A DNA stretch of 51,231 bases. Origin: Gammaproteobacteria bacterium (GTDB lineage: Bacteria > Pseudomonadota > Gammaproteobacteria > Steroidobacterales > GCA-2729495). The notes under the pieces are model-generated. The model made no database searches. It saw only the letters and a list, made by a program, of their open reading frames with translations, and had not been told where the DNA came from. This document shows, one piece after another, positions 10,142 through 23,375 of the stretch. The DNA lies in contig JAHDYM010000014.1 in NCBI GenBank assembly GCA_023383705.1, positions 1 through 51,231 on the forward strand, written 5' to 3'. The position numbers were made by a program, and so were the translations under genes. Numbering within the stretch: position 1 is the stretch's first letter; each line of letters begins with the position of its first letter.

Positions 10142-10168
10142 ATTATACATAGCACGGGCCGCCGGCAA
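10142..10168 (-). promoter_or_regulatory. Sigma-70-like promoter for dksA
   Basis: On the minus strand a perfect -10 box TATAAT (10142-10147) lies 15 bases after TTGCCG, or 16 after TTTGCC. It is 33 bases upstream of the chosen dksA ATG and in the short gap after queF. Spacing is at the short end of the normal range. Confidence 0.55.
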
Positions 10169-10213
10169 AGACCCGCCCGTGATTCCGGGCGTGATCCGGA
10201 CAACCTCCTGGAA

Positions 10214-10630
10214 CTATGTGCAATCAGCCCCGCGCGCTGGCAAGTGGACGGGTGCCGCGGGCTGCCAATCTGTCTGCCGGTACTCGGCGACGACCGATGT
10301 ATAAATTCCGCCCCTGACGTTGAAATCGGCTGTCAGGCGCATGAAGCGGGGCGAGGCAGCGGCCGCCAGGTCGTCAAGTATCCTGTTGGTCACGGCTTCG
10401 TGAAACACCCCCTTGTCACGAAACGACCAGATATAGTTCTTCAGCGACTTCAGTTCGATACACAGCTTATCGGGAATGTACTCCAGGTGGAGGACGGCGA
10501 AATCCGGTTGGCCCGTGCGCGGGCAGAGGCAGGTAAATTCCGGCAGGCGCATGCGTATGGTGTAGGGGCGTGCGGGTTCCGGGTTCTGGAAAGTCTCCAG
10601 GACAAAGTGGTCGGAGATTTTGCTGTTCAC
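10214..10630 (-). CDS. queF: NADPH-dependent 7-cyano-7-deazaguanine reductase QueF
   Basis: QueF reduces the nitrile preQ0 to the amine preQ1 in queuosine synthesis. The 138-residue protein is the short, single-domain (YkvM-like) type rather than the two-domain E. coli type. The family signature is [21 protein letters not shown], with the nucleophilic Cys and general-acid Asp in place. [22 protein letters not shown] is the NADPH-binding/dimer segment. It starts with GTG and lies upstream of dksA on the same strand. No preQ1 riboswitch-like element or other queuosine gene was seen. Confidence 0.94.
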   Translation of the reverse strand: MNSKISDHFVLETFQNPEPARPYTIRMRLPEFTCLCPRTGQPDFAVLHLEYIPDKLCIELKSLKNYIWSFRDKGVFHEAVTNRILDDLAAAASPRFMRLTADFNVRGGIYTSVVAEYRQTDWQPAAPVHLPARGADCT

Positions 10631-10758
10631 GATGGATGACTCGACTGTCTGCGCCGCACCACTATCTTTCGATGCTTGGGTGTGCCGGCCGGGGATTTAA
10701 TTTACACTACGGCAGCCGCGCACGTTAGTGTTGTTACTCACCCTGGGCATCGGAAATT

Positions 10759-13700
10759 ATGCGACTCAGCAAGATCAAGCTTGCGGGTTTCAAGTCTTTT
10801 GTGGACCCGACTACGGTCCACTTCCCCAGCAATCTGGTCGGTGTGGTCGGCCCGAATGGCTGTGGCAAATCCAACGTCATCGATGCCATTCGCTGGGTCA
10901 TGGGCGAGACTTCGGCCCGGCACCTGCGCGGCGACTCGATGGAAGACGTCATATTCAGCGGCTCCAGTTCGCGCAAGCCGGTCGGTTCGGCGTCCATCGA
11001 GTTGTACTTTGACAATTCGGACGGGGCCATCGGTGGCCAGTATGCAAGCTATGCGGAGATTTCGATCCGGCGCACGGTCAGCCGCGATGGCATCTCCCAG
11101 TACTTCCTGAACAACACGCGCTGCCGGCGCAAGGACATCACCAGCCTGTTCATGGGTACGGGACTGGGGCCGCGCAGCTACGCCATCATCGAGCAGGGCA
11201 TGGTTTCCCGCCTGGTCGAGGCAAAACCGGAGGAGATGCGCAGCTACATCGAGGAAGCGGCGGGCATTTCCAAATACAAGGAGCGGCGCCGGGAGACCGA
11301 GACGCGCATCCACAACACGCGCGAGAACCTTGCCCGGCTGTCCGACCTGCGTACGGAAGTGGAAAAGCAGATCAGGCACCTGCAGCGGCAGGCGCAGGTG
11401 GCCGAGCGTTACAAGGCACTCAAGCAGCAGGAGCGTCAGCTGGAGGCAGAGCTGCTGGCGATGCGCCTGGCGGAGCTTGACCAGGGTCTCGGTACACAGC
11501 GCGGCGAGCTGTCGACGCGGCAGACCGAACTGGAGGCGGCGATCGCCGGACAGCGACAGGTCGAGGCGGACATCGAGCGGGCTCGTACACGACATGTCGA
11601 GGCGAGCGACCGGTTTACCGCGGTACAGGCCAGTTACTACGCGGTCCAGGGCGAAATTGCCCGGCTCGAGCAGAGCATCGCGCATAACCGTGAGTCACGG
11701 GAACGGCAGCTGGCAGAACTTGCCGCTGCGCGAGCCGCGCTGGAGAACATCACTGCCGAAGTCGGGCGCGACCAGGCGCTGGTCGCCAGCCTGGATGTGG
11801 AGCTCGCTGATTTCGGGCCGCGGCTGGAAGGTATCCGGCTGGAGGCAGAACAGGCCAGCGAGGAACTCCGGGCCAGCGAAGCAGCACTCGCCGACTGGCA
11901 GCAGCGCTGGCATGGCTTCAATCTCGACGTCAAGGAGCAGCAGCAGCTCCGGCAGCTGGAGCATACGCGGCTCGAGCACATGGGTGCCCATCGCGACCGG
12001 CTCGCGCGGCAACTGGATTCGGTCGAGGGCGAGAGGTCATCCATCTCCATCGTCGACCTTGAGGCCAGGCTGCAGGTACTCCAGCAGAACCAGGCAGAGA
12101 CGCTCGCCAGTCTCGACTCCGAGATGCGCCAGCTCGAAAGTGTCGAGCGCCAGCTGGCGGTTCAGCGTGATGCCGAGCGGCAGCTGGGGGCGGATGTACT
12201 GCATCTGCGCGGCGAGCTCGAATCGCGGCGGGGCCGGCTTGATACCTTGCGTGCAATCCAGAACACGGCCCTTGGCAATGAAGAAGAAGTGCTCGGGCAG
12301 TGGCTTGCCACTACGGGACTTGCGCAGCGGCATCGACTGGTTCAGGAACTGGTCGCCGAGGACCGATGGACGCGTGCCATCGAGACGGTGCTCGGTGACT
12401 TCCTTCAGGCCATCTGTGTCGATGACTCTGCCCGTCACCTTGCAGACTTGCCCGACACGAGCCTGGTATTGATCGATTCGGCAGCCGCGGGCGATGCCCG
12501 GGATGCCGCGCCAGGGACGCTGGCTGCCTGTGTCAGGAATGCGGGCCGTTTGTACGGCGTGCTTTCGGCAGTGCGTTGCGCCGCCGACATGGATGAGGCG
12601 CTGCGGATACGCCGGGACCTGAATGCCGGTGAATCCGTCATCACCCCGGACGGAATATGGCTCGGTTCCGGCTGGGTGCGGATCAGTCGCGGCCAGCGAC
12701 ATGTCGGCATGATGGCCCGGGAGCAGGAGATCCGTGCGCTTTCGGAGGCCGTGGCCGAGCACGAAACGCGTGCCGGGCAGCTCGCCGACAGGCGGATCGA
12801 GATGCACGCGGAGGTCGAGGTGCTCGAACGGCGCCGCCTGGAGGCACAGGCTGCGTTGACGGAGGCGAACCGCCAGAGTCTTGAAGCCACTGCGCTCGTG
12901 GCCAGCCTCAAGTCGGAACTCGACCGCGCGCGTCAGAGGCTGGAGACGCTGGACCATGACAGCAGCTCGGTGCAGGACGAACTGCTGGCGGTCGGTACGG
13001 CCATCGACGAGGCCGGTGAGCGCCTTGGCGCTGCGGAAGCGGCGCTGGCCGCACTCGAGGAGCGTCGCCCGGGTTTCAGGCAGGAACAGGATGAGCTGTT
13101 GGCGGACTACAACCGGCTCCGCCAGCTGGCCGAGGAACGCCGGACCGCCGTCGCGCAGATCCAGATCGAGTACGAGGGGCGCAGGACGGCGCACGGGGCA
13201 GCGATTGCCGCACTGGAGCGGCTGGTTTCGCAGCAGCGTCAGCTCGACCAGCGGATCGCGGCGCTGCAGGCGGACATCGGCGCGGGCGAGGCACCCTTGC
13301 AGGAGTCCCAGCGGGAACTTGACGTGCAGCTGGCGCAGCAGCTGGATGTACAGCAGCAGCTGGGTCGTCAGCGGGACGAACTGACTGCCGTCGAGTCGGA
13401 AGTGAAGACGGCCGAGGTGCGCAGGCACGAACTCGAGAAGCAGGTCGAAGCCTCGCGTGAGTTCGTGGATGGCCTGCGGGTCAGCGTTCGCGAACTGGAG
13501 GTGCGTCGGGAGACCCTGGTCGAGCGGTTTGCGGCAACCGGGATGTCGATGGATGAACTCCAGGGGCAGATTCCCGAGGGCGCCGATGCCGGGGATTGGG
13601 AGCAGCGCTTGCAGTCGGTTCGCGCTTCCGTCGAACGGCTTGGCCCCATCAATCTGGCGGCCATCAGCGAATTCTCCGAGCAGTCCGAGCGCAAGACCTA

Positions 13701-14253
13701 CCTGGATTCCCAGCACGCGGACCTGAGTGCCGCCCTTGAAACCCTCGAGCACGCGATCCGGCGGATCGACCGTGAAACGCGGACGCGCTTCCAGGAAACC
13801 TTCGACAACATCAACAGCGGACTCAAGCGCCTTTTCCCGCGCCTCTTTGGCGGCGGGCATGCATACCTGAGCCTGGATGGCGACGACCTGCTCAGTGCCG
13901 GGGTAACGGTGATGGCCCGCCCCCCCGGCAAGCGCAACAGTCACATCCACCTCCTGTCGGGTGGAGAGAAGGCCCTGACGGCGGTGGCGCTGATTTTTTC
14001 GATATTCGAGCTGAACCCCGCGCCCTTCTGTCTGCTGGACGAGGTCGATGCGCCGCTTGACGAGGCCAATGTGGGCCGCTTCTGCGATATCGTCCGCGAG
14101 ATGTCGCGGACAGTGCAGTTCATCGTGATCACTCACAACAAGACCACCATGGAGATGGCCAAGCAGCTCACCGGCGTGACCATGAACGAGCCGGGCGTCT
14201 CCCGTCTGGTTGCGGTGGATATCGATGAGGCTGTCAAACTCGCGGTCAGTTGA
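10759..14253 (+). CDS. smc: Chromosome segregation protein SMC
   Basis: SMC is the condensin ATPase that organises and segregates the chromosome. The 1164-residue protein has the Walker A motif GPNGCGKSN at residues 31-39, a long coiled coil (~170-500), a hinge (~510-660), a returning coiled coil (~665-990), then the ABC signature LLSGGEKALTAVAL and Walker B PFCLLDEVDAPLDEANV near the C-terminus. Presence of smc rather than mukB fits Pseudomonas/Xanthomonas-type gammaproteobacteria. It is followed after 9 bases by zipA and then ligA. No scpA/scpB is in the window. Confidence 0.97.
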   Translation: MRLSKIKLAGFKSFVDPTTVHFPSNLVGVVGPNGCGKSNVIDAIRWVMGETSARHLRGDSMEDVIFSGSSSRKPVGSASIELYFDNSDGAIGGQYASYAEISIRRTVSRDGISQYFLNNTRCRRKDITSLFMGTGLGPRSYAIIEQGMVSRLVEAKPEEMRSYIEEAAGISKYKERRRETETRIHNTRENLARLSDLRTEVEKQIRHLQRQAQVAERYKALKQQERQLEAELLAMRLAELDQGLGTQRGELSTRQTELEAAIAGQRQVEADIERARTRHVEASDRFTAVQASYYAVQGEIARLEQSIAHNRESRERQLAELAAARAALENITAEVGRDQALVASLDVELADFGPRLEGIRLEAEQASEELRASEAALADWQQRWHGFNLDVKEQQQLRQLEHTRLEHMGAHRDRLARQLDSVEGERSSISIVDLEARLQVLQQNQAETLASLDSEMRQLESVERQLAVQRDAERQLGADVLHLRGELESRRGRLDTLRAIQNTALGNEEEVLGQWLATTGLAQRHRLVQELVAEDRWTRAIETVLGDFLQAICVDDSARHLADLPDTSLVLIDSAAAGDARDAAPGTLAACVRNAGRLYGVLSAVRCAADMDEALRIRRDLNAGESVITPDGIWLGSGWVRISRGQRHVGMMAREQEIRALSEAVAEHETRAGQLADRRIEMHAEVEVLERRRLEAQAALTEANRQSLEATALVASLKSELDRARQRLETLDHDSSSVQDELLAVGTAIDEAGERLGAAEAALAALEERRPGFRQEQDELLADYNRLRQLAEERRTAVAQIQIEYEGRRTAHGAAIAALERLVSQQRQLDQRIAALQADIGAGEAPLQESQRELDVQLAQQLDVQQQLGRQRDELTAVESEVKTAEVRRHELEKQVEASREFVDGLRVSVRELEVRRETLVERFAATGMSMDELQGQIPEGADAGDWEQRLQSVRASVERLGPINLAAISEFSEQSERKTYLDSQHADLSAALETLEHAIRRIDRETRTRFQETFDNINSGLKRLFPRLFGGGHAYLSLDGDDLLSAGVTVMARPPGKRNSHIHLLSGGEKALTAVALIFSIFELNPAPFCLLDEVDAPLDEANVGRFCDIVREMSRTVQFIVITHNKTTMEMAKQLTGVTMNEPGVSRLVAVDIDEAVKLAVS

Positions 14254-14262
14254 GGTCTGATC

Positions 14263-16948
<2,686 letters not shown>

Positions 16949-17016
16949 CCTGCGTCCTGCGGTCCGGTTCTGTCCGGGCTGGGTCTGGTGGCAGTTCACA
17001 AAGCCGCAGTTGCAAA

Positions 17017-17046
17017 TTGCCGGTGGTGTGCCGGACCCTGCATAAT
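17017..17046 (+). promoter_or_regulatory. Sigma-70-like promoter for glgP
   Basis: TTGCCG (17017-17022) and CATAAT (17041-17046) are spaced by 18 bases in the gap between ligA and glgP, about 40 bases before the glgP ATG. Confidence 0.45.
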
Positions 17047-17087
17047 CATTCGCTTGTCGATCGACACTGCGGAGCAGAGCGCGTCTC

Positions 17088-19724
17088 ATGACCGGACAAC
17101 AGTTTCCCTTGCACGTGCAGGCCCGCATACCCGAGCGTATCCGCCGCCTGAGTGATCTGGCCGCCAACCTCTGGTTCAGCTGGCATCGCCCGACCCGCCA
17201 GTTGTTCGATACCCTCGATCGCGACCTGTGGTGGCGCACCGGGCGTAATCCCAAGGTGTTCCTGCGTTGCGTTGACCAGTCGCTGCTGGAACTCGCGGCG
17301 CGAAATGATTCTTTCCTGGGTGCCTATCGTCGTGCCGTTGCCGAGTTTGATTCCTACCTGGAACCGCAGATCGACGGCCACCAGCCTGCGGGGCTCGGAC
17401 CCGACGACCTGATCGCCTATTTTTGCGCCGAGTTTGGCTACCACGAGAGCTTCCCGATCTATTCGGGTGGTCTCGGGATTCTCGCCGGGGACCATTGCAA
17501 GACAGCCAGTGATTTGCGCCTGCCTTTTGTCGCGGTTGGCCTGCTGTACCGGCAGGGCTACTTCAATCAGAGAATCGACGAGCATGGCCAGCAGATTGCC
17601 GAGTATGGCTGTATCCAGGCCTACGACGCGCCGGTCAGCGCCAGCCGCGACCAGGCGGGCAACGAGATCTTCATCGACTGTCTGGTTGACGGCAGGCGGG
17701 TTGCCGTCAAGGTCTGGGAGGCGGGCGTCGGGCGGATCAAGGTCCTGCTGCTCGATACCGATCTTCCGCAGAACGAGCCCGGTGACCGGCAGATCACCCG
17801 CCAGCTTTACGGTGGCGACAGCCAGCTCAGGTTGCAGCAGGAGATCATCCTGGGCATTGGCGGTGTTCGCGCCCTCCGTGCGGCCGGAATGAGTCCACGC
17901 GTCTGGCATATCAACGAGGGACATGCCGCATTTCAGGTTGTAGAGCGTGTCCGTGAGCTGGTGAGCACCGGCCTGGAGTTTGATGCGGCCATTGAAGTGG
18001 TTGCGGCAAATACCGTCTTCACCACGCATACGCCGGTGTCGGCGGGTCATGACGTGTTTGATCGCGAGCTTGTTCTCGTGCACTTTCGCAGCCTGGTGCA
18101 GGAACTTGGCATCAGCGAGGAGACTTTTCTGGCGCTGGCCCGGGAAAACGCCGAGCACCAGGGGTTCAACATGACCCGGCTGGCACTGACCGGTTCGCGC
18201 CACATCAATGGCGTGAGCCGCCTGCATGGCAACGTGACATCGAAAATATGTGCGGGCGCATGGCCGGAAGTGCCCGCGGCCGAGAACCCGGTCGGCTACG
18301 TGACGAACGGCGTACATGTCCCGACCTTCATGCAGAAGGAGTGGTCAGACCTGCTCGAGCAGAACCTCGGACCATCCTGGCGTTACCAGATCACGGACCG
18401 GGAATTGCTGGCCGGGATAGAGGACATCCCGGACGGGCGGTTCTGGTATGTGAACCAGCAGGTCAAGGCTGCAATGCTGTACGGGCTTCGCGAGCGCCTG
18501 CGCCGCCAGCACATTCGCAACCAGCTTTCCGAAGCGCATGTACACCGCCTGCTCAAGTACCTGGATCCGGAGCACCCGGATGTCCTGACCATAGGGTTTG
18601 GCAGGCGCTTTGCCACCTACAAGCGTGCGACGCTGTTGCTGCAGGATCTCGGCTGGCTCAAGCAGATTGTCGATACCGATGAGCGCCCGGTCGTGTTTGT
18701 TTTCGCCGGCAAGGCACACCCGGCGGACAAGCCTGCCCAGGAACTCCTGAAGGAGCTCCACCGGGTGAGCCAGTTGCCAGAGTTCTCCGGCAAGCTGCTG
18801 ATCGTCGAAGGCTATGACATGGGCCTTGGCCGGATGCTGACCTCGGGTGTGGATGTCTGGCTGAATACGCCGGTCTATCCGATGGAAGCCAGTGGCACTT
18901 CCGGAATGAAGGCGGCAATCAACGGTACGGTCAACGTCAGCGTGATGGACGGCTGGTGGGCTGAAGCCTACGACGGCGAGAATGGCTGGGCGATCCCGCC
19001 TTCGCCACGTTCCGACGACACGGCGGAACGCGACTGGCACGATGCCCGGACGCTCTACGAGATACTGCAGGACGAGGTGATACCCCTTTACTATGCGCGC
19101 GACGAACGTCTCGGCTATTCACCGAGCTGGGTGCGCAAGTGCAAGCGTTCGATGTCGACCATCCTCCCGTACTTCAACATGAACCGCGTCGTGCAGGACT
19201 ACGCCGGATTGTTCTACGCGCCTGCGGCACGGCGTGGACGGCAGCTGACTGTCGATGGTCATGCAGCGGCGCTGGCCCTGGCGGCGTGGAAGAAGCGGAT
19301 CCGGGCAGCCTGGCCGGGTGTTCACCTGCGCCTGGCATCCCCGATCGGGCCGCGGATCGACTTCAACGACCCGGTCACGGTCGATGTGGATGTGGCATTG
19401 CACGGCCTGGCACCGGAGGATGTGCGGCTGGAATGCCTGGTGACGCGGGAACTCTGTTCCGAACTGACCGTCTCGGTAAAGCGTTTTGCCGAGCGCAATG
19501 CTGCAGAACGCGGTACGCGGATCGTCGGCAATGACCATGCCTATGTCGAGCTTTTTGCACCGCTGGGTGCGGTCGATGGCGAGGGCGTGCAGCGCTATCG
19601 CGTGGTGTTTCGTCCGCCCTGGTGCGGGGCACTCAACCTGCAGGTACGCGCTGTTCCCTGGCATCCCTGCCTGGCCCATCCCTACGAAATGGGGCTCATG
19701 CGCTGGATGCAGGCCGCAGCCTGA
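17088..19724 (+). CDS. glgP: Alpha-glucan phosphorylase (DUF3417-type GlgP)
   Basis: The enzyme releases glucose-1-phosphate from glycogen or maltodextrins using phosphate and pyridoxal phosphate. The N-terminus (RIPERIRRLSDLAANLWFSW, to ~residue 120) is the DUF3417 domain that marks the Thermotoga/actinobacterial-type phosphorylases. Catalytic segments include EFGYHESFPIYSGGLGILAG, HINEGHAAF, TFTTHTPVSAGHD and the PLP-lysine region MEASGTSGMKAAINGTVNVS. It has 878 residues. It converges with glgB, leaving only four bases between stops, and belongs to the glycogen cluster 17-26 kb. Confidence 0.95.
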   Translation: MTGQQFPLHVQARIPERIRRLSDLAANLWFSWHRPTRQLFDTLDRDLWWRTGRNPKVFLRCVDQSLLELAARNDSFLGAYRRAVAEFDSYLEPQIDGHQPAGLGPDDLIAYFCAEFGYHESFPIYSGGLGILAGDHCKTASDLRLPFVAVGLLYRQGYFNQRIDEHGQQIAEYGCIQAYDAPVSASRDQAGNEIFIDCLVDGRRVAVKVWEAGVGRIKVLLLDTDLPQNEPGDRQITRQLYGGDSQLRLQQEIILGIGGVRALRAAGMSPRVWHINEGHAAFQVVERVRELVSTGLEFDAAIEVVAANTVFTTHTPVSAGHDVFDRELVLVHFRSLVQELGISEETFLALARENAEHQGFNMTRLALTGSRHINGVSRLHGNVTSKICAGAWPEVPAAENPVGYVTNGVHVPTFMQKEWSDLLEQNLGPSWRYQITDRELLAGIEDIPDGRFWYVNQQVKAAMLYGLRERLRRQHIRNQLSEAHVHRLLKYLDPEHPDVLTIGFGRRFATYKRATLLLQDLGWLKQIVDTDERPVVFVFAGKAHPADKPAQELLKELHRVSQLPEFSGKLLIVEGYDMGLGRMLTSGVDVWLNTPVYPMEASGTSGMKAAINGTVNVSVMDGWWAEAYDGENGWAIPPSPRSDDTAERDWHDARTLYEILQDEVIPLYYARDERLGYSPSWVRKCKRSMSTILPYFNMNRVVQDYAGLFYAPAARRGRQLTVDGHAAALALAAWKKRIRAAWPGVHLRLASPIGPRIDFNDPVTVDVDVALHGLAPEDVRLECLVTRELCSELTVSVKRFAERNAAERGTRIVGNDHAYVELFAPLGAVDGEGVQRYRVVFRPPWCGALNLQVRAVPWHPCLAHPYEMGLMRWMQAAA

Positions 19725-19728
19725 GTTT

Positions 19729-21933
19729 TCAGTCCACTGCTGTCAGGACCACGCCAGCGAGCGGCGGGAGCGTCAGCAGCACCGACCATGGCTGATGCAT
19801 GCATGGCACGGCTTCAGCCTGCAACGGAACCGGATTGCCGAGGTCGCTGCCGCCGTAGAACCGGGAGTCCGAGTTCAGGATTTCGCGGTACTGCCCCGCG
19901 TGTGGAACGCCGATCCGGTAGCCCTGGCGCGCAACCGGCGTGAAGTTGAGGGCAACCAGCAGGCAGGCATCCCCGGCGCGCCGCAGGTAAGCCAGTATCG
20001 AGTTCTCGGCATCGCTCCAGCTGAGCCACTGGAATCCGCTCGAGTCGAAATCAAGCGCGTGCAGTGCCGGATACTCTGTGTAGCGTTGATTGAGGTCGCG
20101 CACCAGTCGCTGCATGCCGCCATGTCGCGGATCATCAAGCAGATGCCAGGGAATCGATTCGCGCACGTTCCATTCCGAAGGCTGGGCGAGTTCACTGCCC
20201 ATGAACAACAGCTTCTTGCCCGGCCAGGTCCACTGGTAGGTATAGGCCAGGCGCAGGTTGGCGAAGCGCTGCCAGTCATCCCCGGGCATCTTGCCAAGCA
20301 TCGAGCGCTTGAGGTGTACAACCTCGTCATGGGAGAGCGGCAGCACGAAATTCTCGCTGAAGGCGTACAGCGGCCCGAAGGTCAGCAGGTCGTGGTGATG
20401 CTTGCGGTAAACGGGGTCCATGCACAGGTACTTCAGGGTGTCGTGCATCCAGCCCATGTTCCATTTCATGCTGAATCCCAGGCCGCCCTGGTCAACCGGC
20501 CGGCTCACGCCGGGCCAGGCTGTCGATTCCTCGGCGATGGTAATCGTGCCGGGAAAATCACGGTGCGTCATCGCGTTGAGTTCGCGCAGGAAGGACACGG
20601 CTTCCAGGTTTTCGTTGCCACCATGGCGGTTGGGCAGCCACTGGCCTGGCCTGCGTGAGTAATCCAGGTAGAGCATCGAGGCCACGGCGTCCACGCGCAG
20701 GCCGTCGACATGGAATTCGTCGAGCCAGAAACGGGCGCTGGACAGCAGGAAGCTGCGCACTTCATGGCGGTCGTAATTGAAAACCAGCGTTCCCCAGTCC
20801 GGATGGCTGCCTTTGCGCGGATCGCTGTACTCATAGAGCGGTGACCCGTCGAACTGCGCAAGCCCGTGCTGGTCACGCGGAAAATGCCCCGGTACCCAGT
20901 CGAGGATCACACCGAGGCCTGCGCGGTGACAAGTGTCGATCAGGTACCGCAGGTCATCCGGCGAACCGAAGCGGCAGGTCGCAGCGAAGTAGCCGGTTGG
21001 CTGGTAACCCCAGGACTCGTCCAGGGGGTGCTCTGTCAGTGGCAGCAGTTCGAGATGGGTAAATCCCAGCCCGGCCGCATAAGGCACCAGCACATCGGCA
21101 GCCGCGCGATAGCCGAGCGGTTCATGCCCGTGACCCCGCCGCCATGAGCCCAGATGCACCTCGTAGATGGAAACCGGCCTGTGCAGCCACTGCCAGCCGG
21201 CGCGTGCCCTGATCCACTCATCGTCCTGCCATGCGTATGCCGGTGATGGGCGTGCAATCGATGCGGTGGCCGGCCGCAGTTCCGACTCGCGCGCATAGGG
21301 ATCGGATTTCAGCAACAGCGCACCGCTGTGGCGATTGCGGATTTCGTATTTATAGATGGTGGTCGTGAGGCCGGGTATGAACAGCTCCCAGACCCCGGAG
21401 CTGCCGCGGACCCGCATCGGATGGCAGCGACCATCCCAGCGATTGAAATCGCCCGCCACGCTGACGCGCTCGGCCTCGGGAGCCCAGGTGGCAAAGCGGA
21501 TGCCCGGGATCCCATCGACAATGACATGGTGACTGCCCATGAACCGGTAGGCAGCATCATGCCGGCCGGTATTGAAGCGGTTCAGGTCCTCGTCGGACAG
21601 CTGGGGCGGGAAGCAATAGGGGTCAAAACGCTCGCTGCTGTTGCCATCACCCGCAACGACACGCAACCGGTAGCGCTCCGGGACGAGCTGGTCGGGGCCC
21701 CGCCACTCGAAGATGTCCGTGTCGCCAATCCGTTCCAGCACCAGGCCGGTCCCGGCAATTCCGGCACTCACCGTATGGGGCAGGTGGGCGCGTACCACGA
21801 CCTGGCCTGCCCCCAGCGGGTGGCGCCCCAGGAGTTCGAAAGGATCGTGGTGGCGGCCTTCCAGCAGGCGCTGCAGCGATGCGTCGGCGACGTGGCCGGT
21901 GTGGCCGGCGTGCGGCAGGGTCGGTGGCGGCAT
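19729..21933 (-). CDS. glgB: 1,4-alpha-glucan branching enzyme GlgB
   Basis: GlgB (GH13) makes the alpha-1,6 branches of glycogen. The 734-residue protein has the N1 domain ([20 protein letters not shown]), a CBM48 domain ([20 protein letters not shown]), the catalytic barrel with the nucleophile in [18 protein letters not shown] and the acid/base Glu in [16 protein letters not shown], the LSHDEVVH motif, and the C-terminal beta domain. The start codon overlaps no better candidate; its ribosome-binding site is weak. It is divergent from glgC with 92 bases between. Confidence 0.96.
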   Translation of the reverse strand: MPPPTLPHAGHTGHVADASLQRLLEGRHHDPFELLGRHPLGAGQVVVRAHLPHTVSAGIAGTGLVLERIGDTDIFEWRGPDQLVPERYRLRVVAGDGNSSERFDPYCFPPQLSDEDLNRFNTGRHDAAYRFMGSHHVIVDGIPGIRFATWAPEAERVSVAGDFNRWDGRCHPMRVRGSSGVWELFIPGLTTTIYKYEIRNRHSGALLLKSDPYARESELRPATASIARPSPAYAWQDDEWIRARAGWQWLHRPVSIYEVHLGSWRRGHGHEPLGYRAAADVLVPYAAGLGFTHLELLPLTEHPLDESWGYQPTGYFAATCRFGSPDDLRYLIDTCHRAGLGVILDWVPGHFPRDQHGLAQFDGSPLYEYSDPRKGSHPDWGTLVFNYDRHEVRSFLLSSARFWLDEFHVDGLRVDAVASMLYLDYSRRPGQWLPNRHGGNENLEAVSFLRELNAMTHRDFPGTITIAEESTAWPGVSRPVDQGGLGFSMKWNMGWMHDTLKYLCMDPVYRKHHHDLLTFGPLYAFSENFVLPLSHDEVVHLKRSMLGKMPGDDWQRFANLRLAYTYQWTWPGKKLLFMGSELAQPSEWNVRESIPWHLLDDPRHGGMQRLVRDLNQRYTEYPALHALDFDSSGFQWLSWSDAENSILAYLRRAGDACLLVALNFTPVARQGYRIGVPHAGQYREILNSDSRFYGGSDLGNPVPLQAEAVPCMHQPWSVLLTLPPLAGVVLTAVD

Positions 21934-21992
21934 GGGTGGTTTCAGGCCTTGTCAATCCGGGTGAACAAGCGGGCGTATGGTGTTACATTCGT

Positions 21993-22003
21993 TCACAGTG
22001 TGA
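21993..22003. promoter_or_regulatory. Palindrome in the glgB-glgC divergent region
   Basis: TCACA-G-TGTGA is a perfect inverted repeat 23 bases before glgC and between the two divergent starts. A related TGTTACA lies 12 bases upstream. Symmetry and position suggest a regulator site; no clear -35/-10 pair could be assigned. Confidence 0.3.
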
Positions 22004-22025
22004 CACATCGGGAAGTGAGGCGGTC

Positions 22026-23360
22026 ATGAGCATTTTCTATCCCGGCAGCACCGCGAAATCCATGCGCTCCGGACGCTTCGTCAGCCAGCTTACCAAGAGC
22101 ACGATGGCCATCGTGATGGCCGGGGGGCGCGGCGAACGCTTGCGTCAACTCACCGAGCACCGTGCCAAGCCGGCGACGCCCTTCGGCGGGAAGTACCGCA
22201 TCATCGATTTCAGTCTTTCCAACTGCGTCAATTCGGGGATCCGGCAGATCCTCGTCATGACCCAGTACAAGTCGCATTCACTGATCCAGCACATCCAGCG
22301 TGGCTGGGGTTACCTGCGTGGCGAACTGGGCGAGTTTGTCCAGCTCGTTCCGGCCCAGCAGAAGCTTGGCGAGCTCTGGTATCGCGGCACCGCCGACTGC
22401 GTCTACCAGAACCTCGACATCATCCAGGCACATGACCCCGAACTCGTGCTGGTACTCGCCGGCGATCATGTCTACAAGATGGATTACGGGCCGATGATCG
22501 CTTTTCATGTCGCTCGTGCGGCAGACGTCACCCTGGGCATGGTGCAGGTGCCGATACAGCAGGCGCATGAATTCGGTATCGCGACGCTGGATCCGGATCA
22601 TCGCATCATCCGTTTCAACGAGAAGCCGAAAAATCCCGAGCCGATGCCGGGACGCACGGACGTCGCCCTCGCGTCGATGGGCATTTACGTGTTCAGCGTG
22701 GACTATCTGCGCAACACGCTGAACCGTGACGCGCTGGATCCGGCATCAGCGCACGATTTCGGCAAGAACATCATTCCGGGTGCGATCGGCAACAGCCGGA
22801 TATTTGCCTATCCGTTCGAGAGCGTCGAGACCGAAGCGCAGGCCTATTGGCGTGACGTCGGTACGGTGGATGCGTTTTATGCCGCAAACATGGAGCTGAT
22901 ATTCGTCAGCCCGGAACTCAATCTCTACGATGCCGAGTGGCCGATCTGGACCTACCAGGAGCAGACCCCCTGTGCGAAATTCGTGCTCGACGAGGAGGGG
23001 AGGCGGGGTATCGCCATCAATTCCATGGTTGCCGGCGGATGCATCGTGTCCGGTGCAGTCATCCGTGAATCACTGCTGTTCTTCAATGTCACGGTCAATG
23101 AGCGCAGCGAAGTATTCCGGTCGGTCGTCCTGCCGCATGTCAGGATCGGGCGCGGTTGCCGTATCAGCCGGGCGATCCTCGACGAGGGCTGCTCGATACC
23201 CGACGGGATGGTGATTGGCGAGGATGCGGTGCTGGACCGGCAGCGATTCCATGTCACCGAGCAGGGGGTGGTCCTGGTGACCGAGGACATGCTCAGGAAC
23301 TGCAGCGTGCCGGCATCCGTCGCCCGGCCGGTCGTTGCAAGCCCGGTTGCCGGGAACTGA
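22026..23360 (+). CDS. glgC: Glucose-1-phosphate adenylyltransferase GlgC
   Basis: GlgC makes ADP-glucose, the donor for bacterial glycogen synthesis. The 444-residue protein has the nucleotide-binding motif MAGGRGERLRQLTEHRAKPA, then FGGKYRIIDFSLSNCVNSGI and the catalytic GTADCVYQNLD segment, with a C-terminal left-handed beta-helix (ISRAILDEGCSIPDGMVIGE). The Lys/Arg-rich N-terminus seen in allosterically regulated enzymes is present. ATG 22026 (MSIFYPGSTAK) is used; a longer open frame starting at 21879 would overlap glgB and has shadow-like composition. malQ follows 15 bases later. Confidence 0.96.
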   Translation: MSIFYPGSTAKSMRSGRFVSQLTKSTMAIVMAGGRGERLRQLTEHRAKPATPFGGKYRIIDFSLSNCVNSGIRQILVMTQYKSHSLIQHIQRGWGYLRGELGEFVQLVPAQQKLGELWYRGTADCVYQNLDIIQAHDPELVLVLAGDHVYKMDYGPMIAFHVARAADVTLGMVQVPIQQAHEFGIATLDPDHRIIRFNEKPKNPEPMPGRTDVALASMGIYVFSVDYLRNTLNRDALDPASAHDFGKNIIPGAIGNSRIFAYPFESVETEAQAYWRDVGTVDAFYAANMELIFVSPELNLYDAEWPIWTYQEQTPCAKFVLDEEGRRGIAINSMVAGGCIVSGAVIRESLLFFNVTVNERSEVFRSVVLPHVRIGRGCRISRAILDEGCSIPDGMVIGEDAVLDRQRFHVTEQGVVLVTEDMLRNCSVPASVARPVVASPVAGN

Positions 23361-23375
23361 GCCGGGAACGCATCC

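Noticed and set aside
10704-10731. Inverted repeat ACACTA/TAGTGT upstream of smc as an operator
   Set aside because: The arms are only six bases with a 16-base gap, expected by chance at this scale, and no matching promoter spacing was found.
10631-10758. preQ1 riboswitch before queF
   Set aside because: No short C-rich loop and A-rich tail pseudoknot pattern typical of preQ1 aptamers could be drawn.
12037-14136. A 699-codon open frame on the minus strand
   Set aside because: It lies wholly inside smc, whose SMC motifs run throughout the plus strand. High-GC codon use leaves the opposite frame open, and its translation shows no domain pattern.
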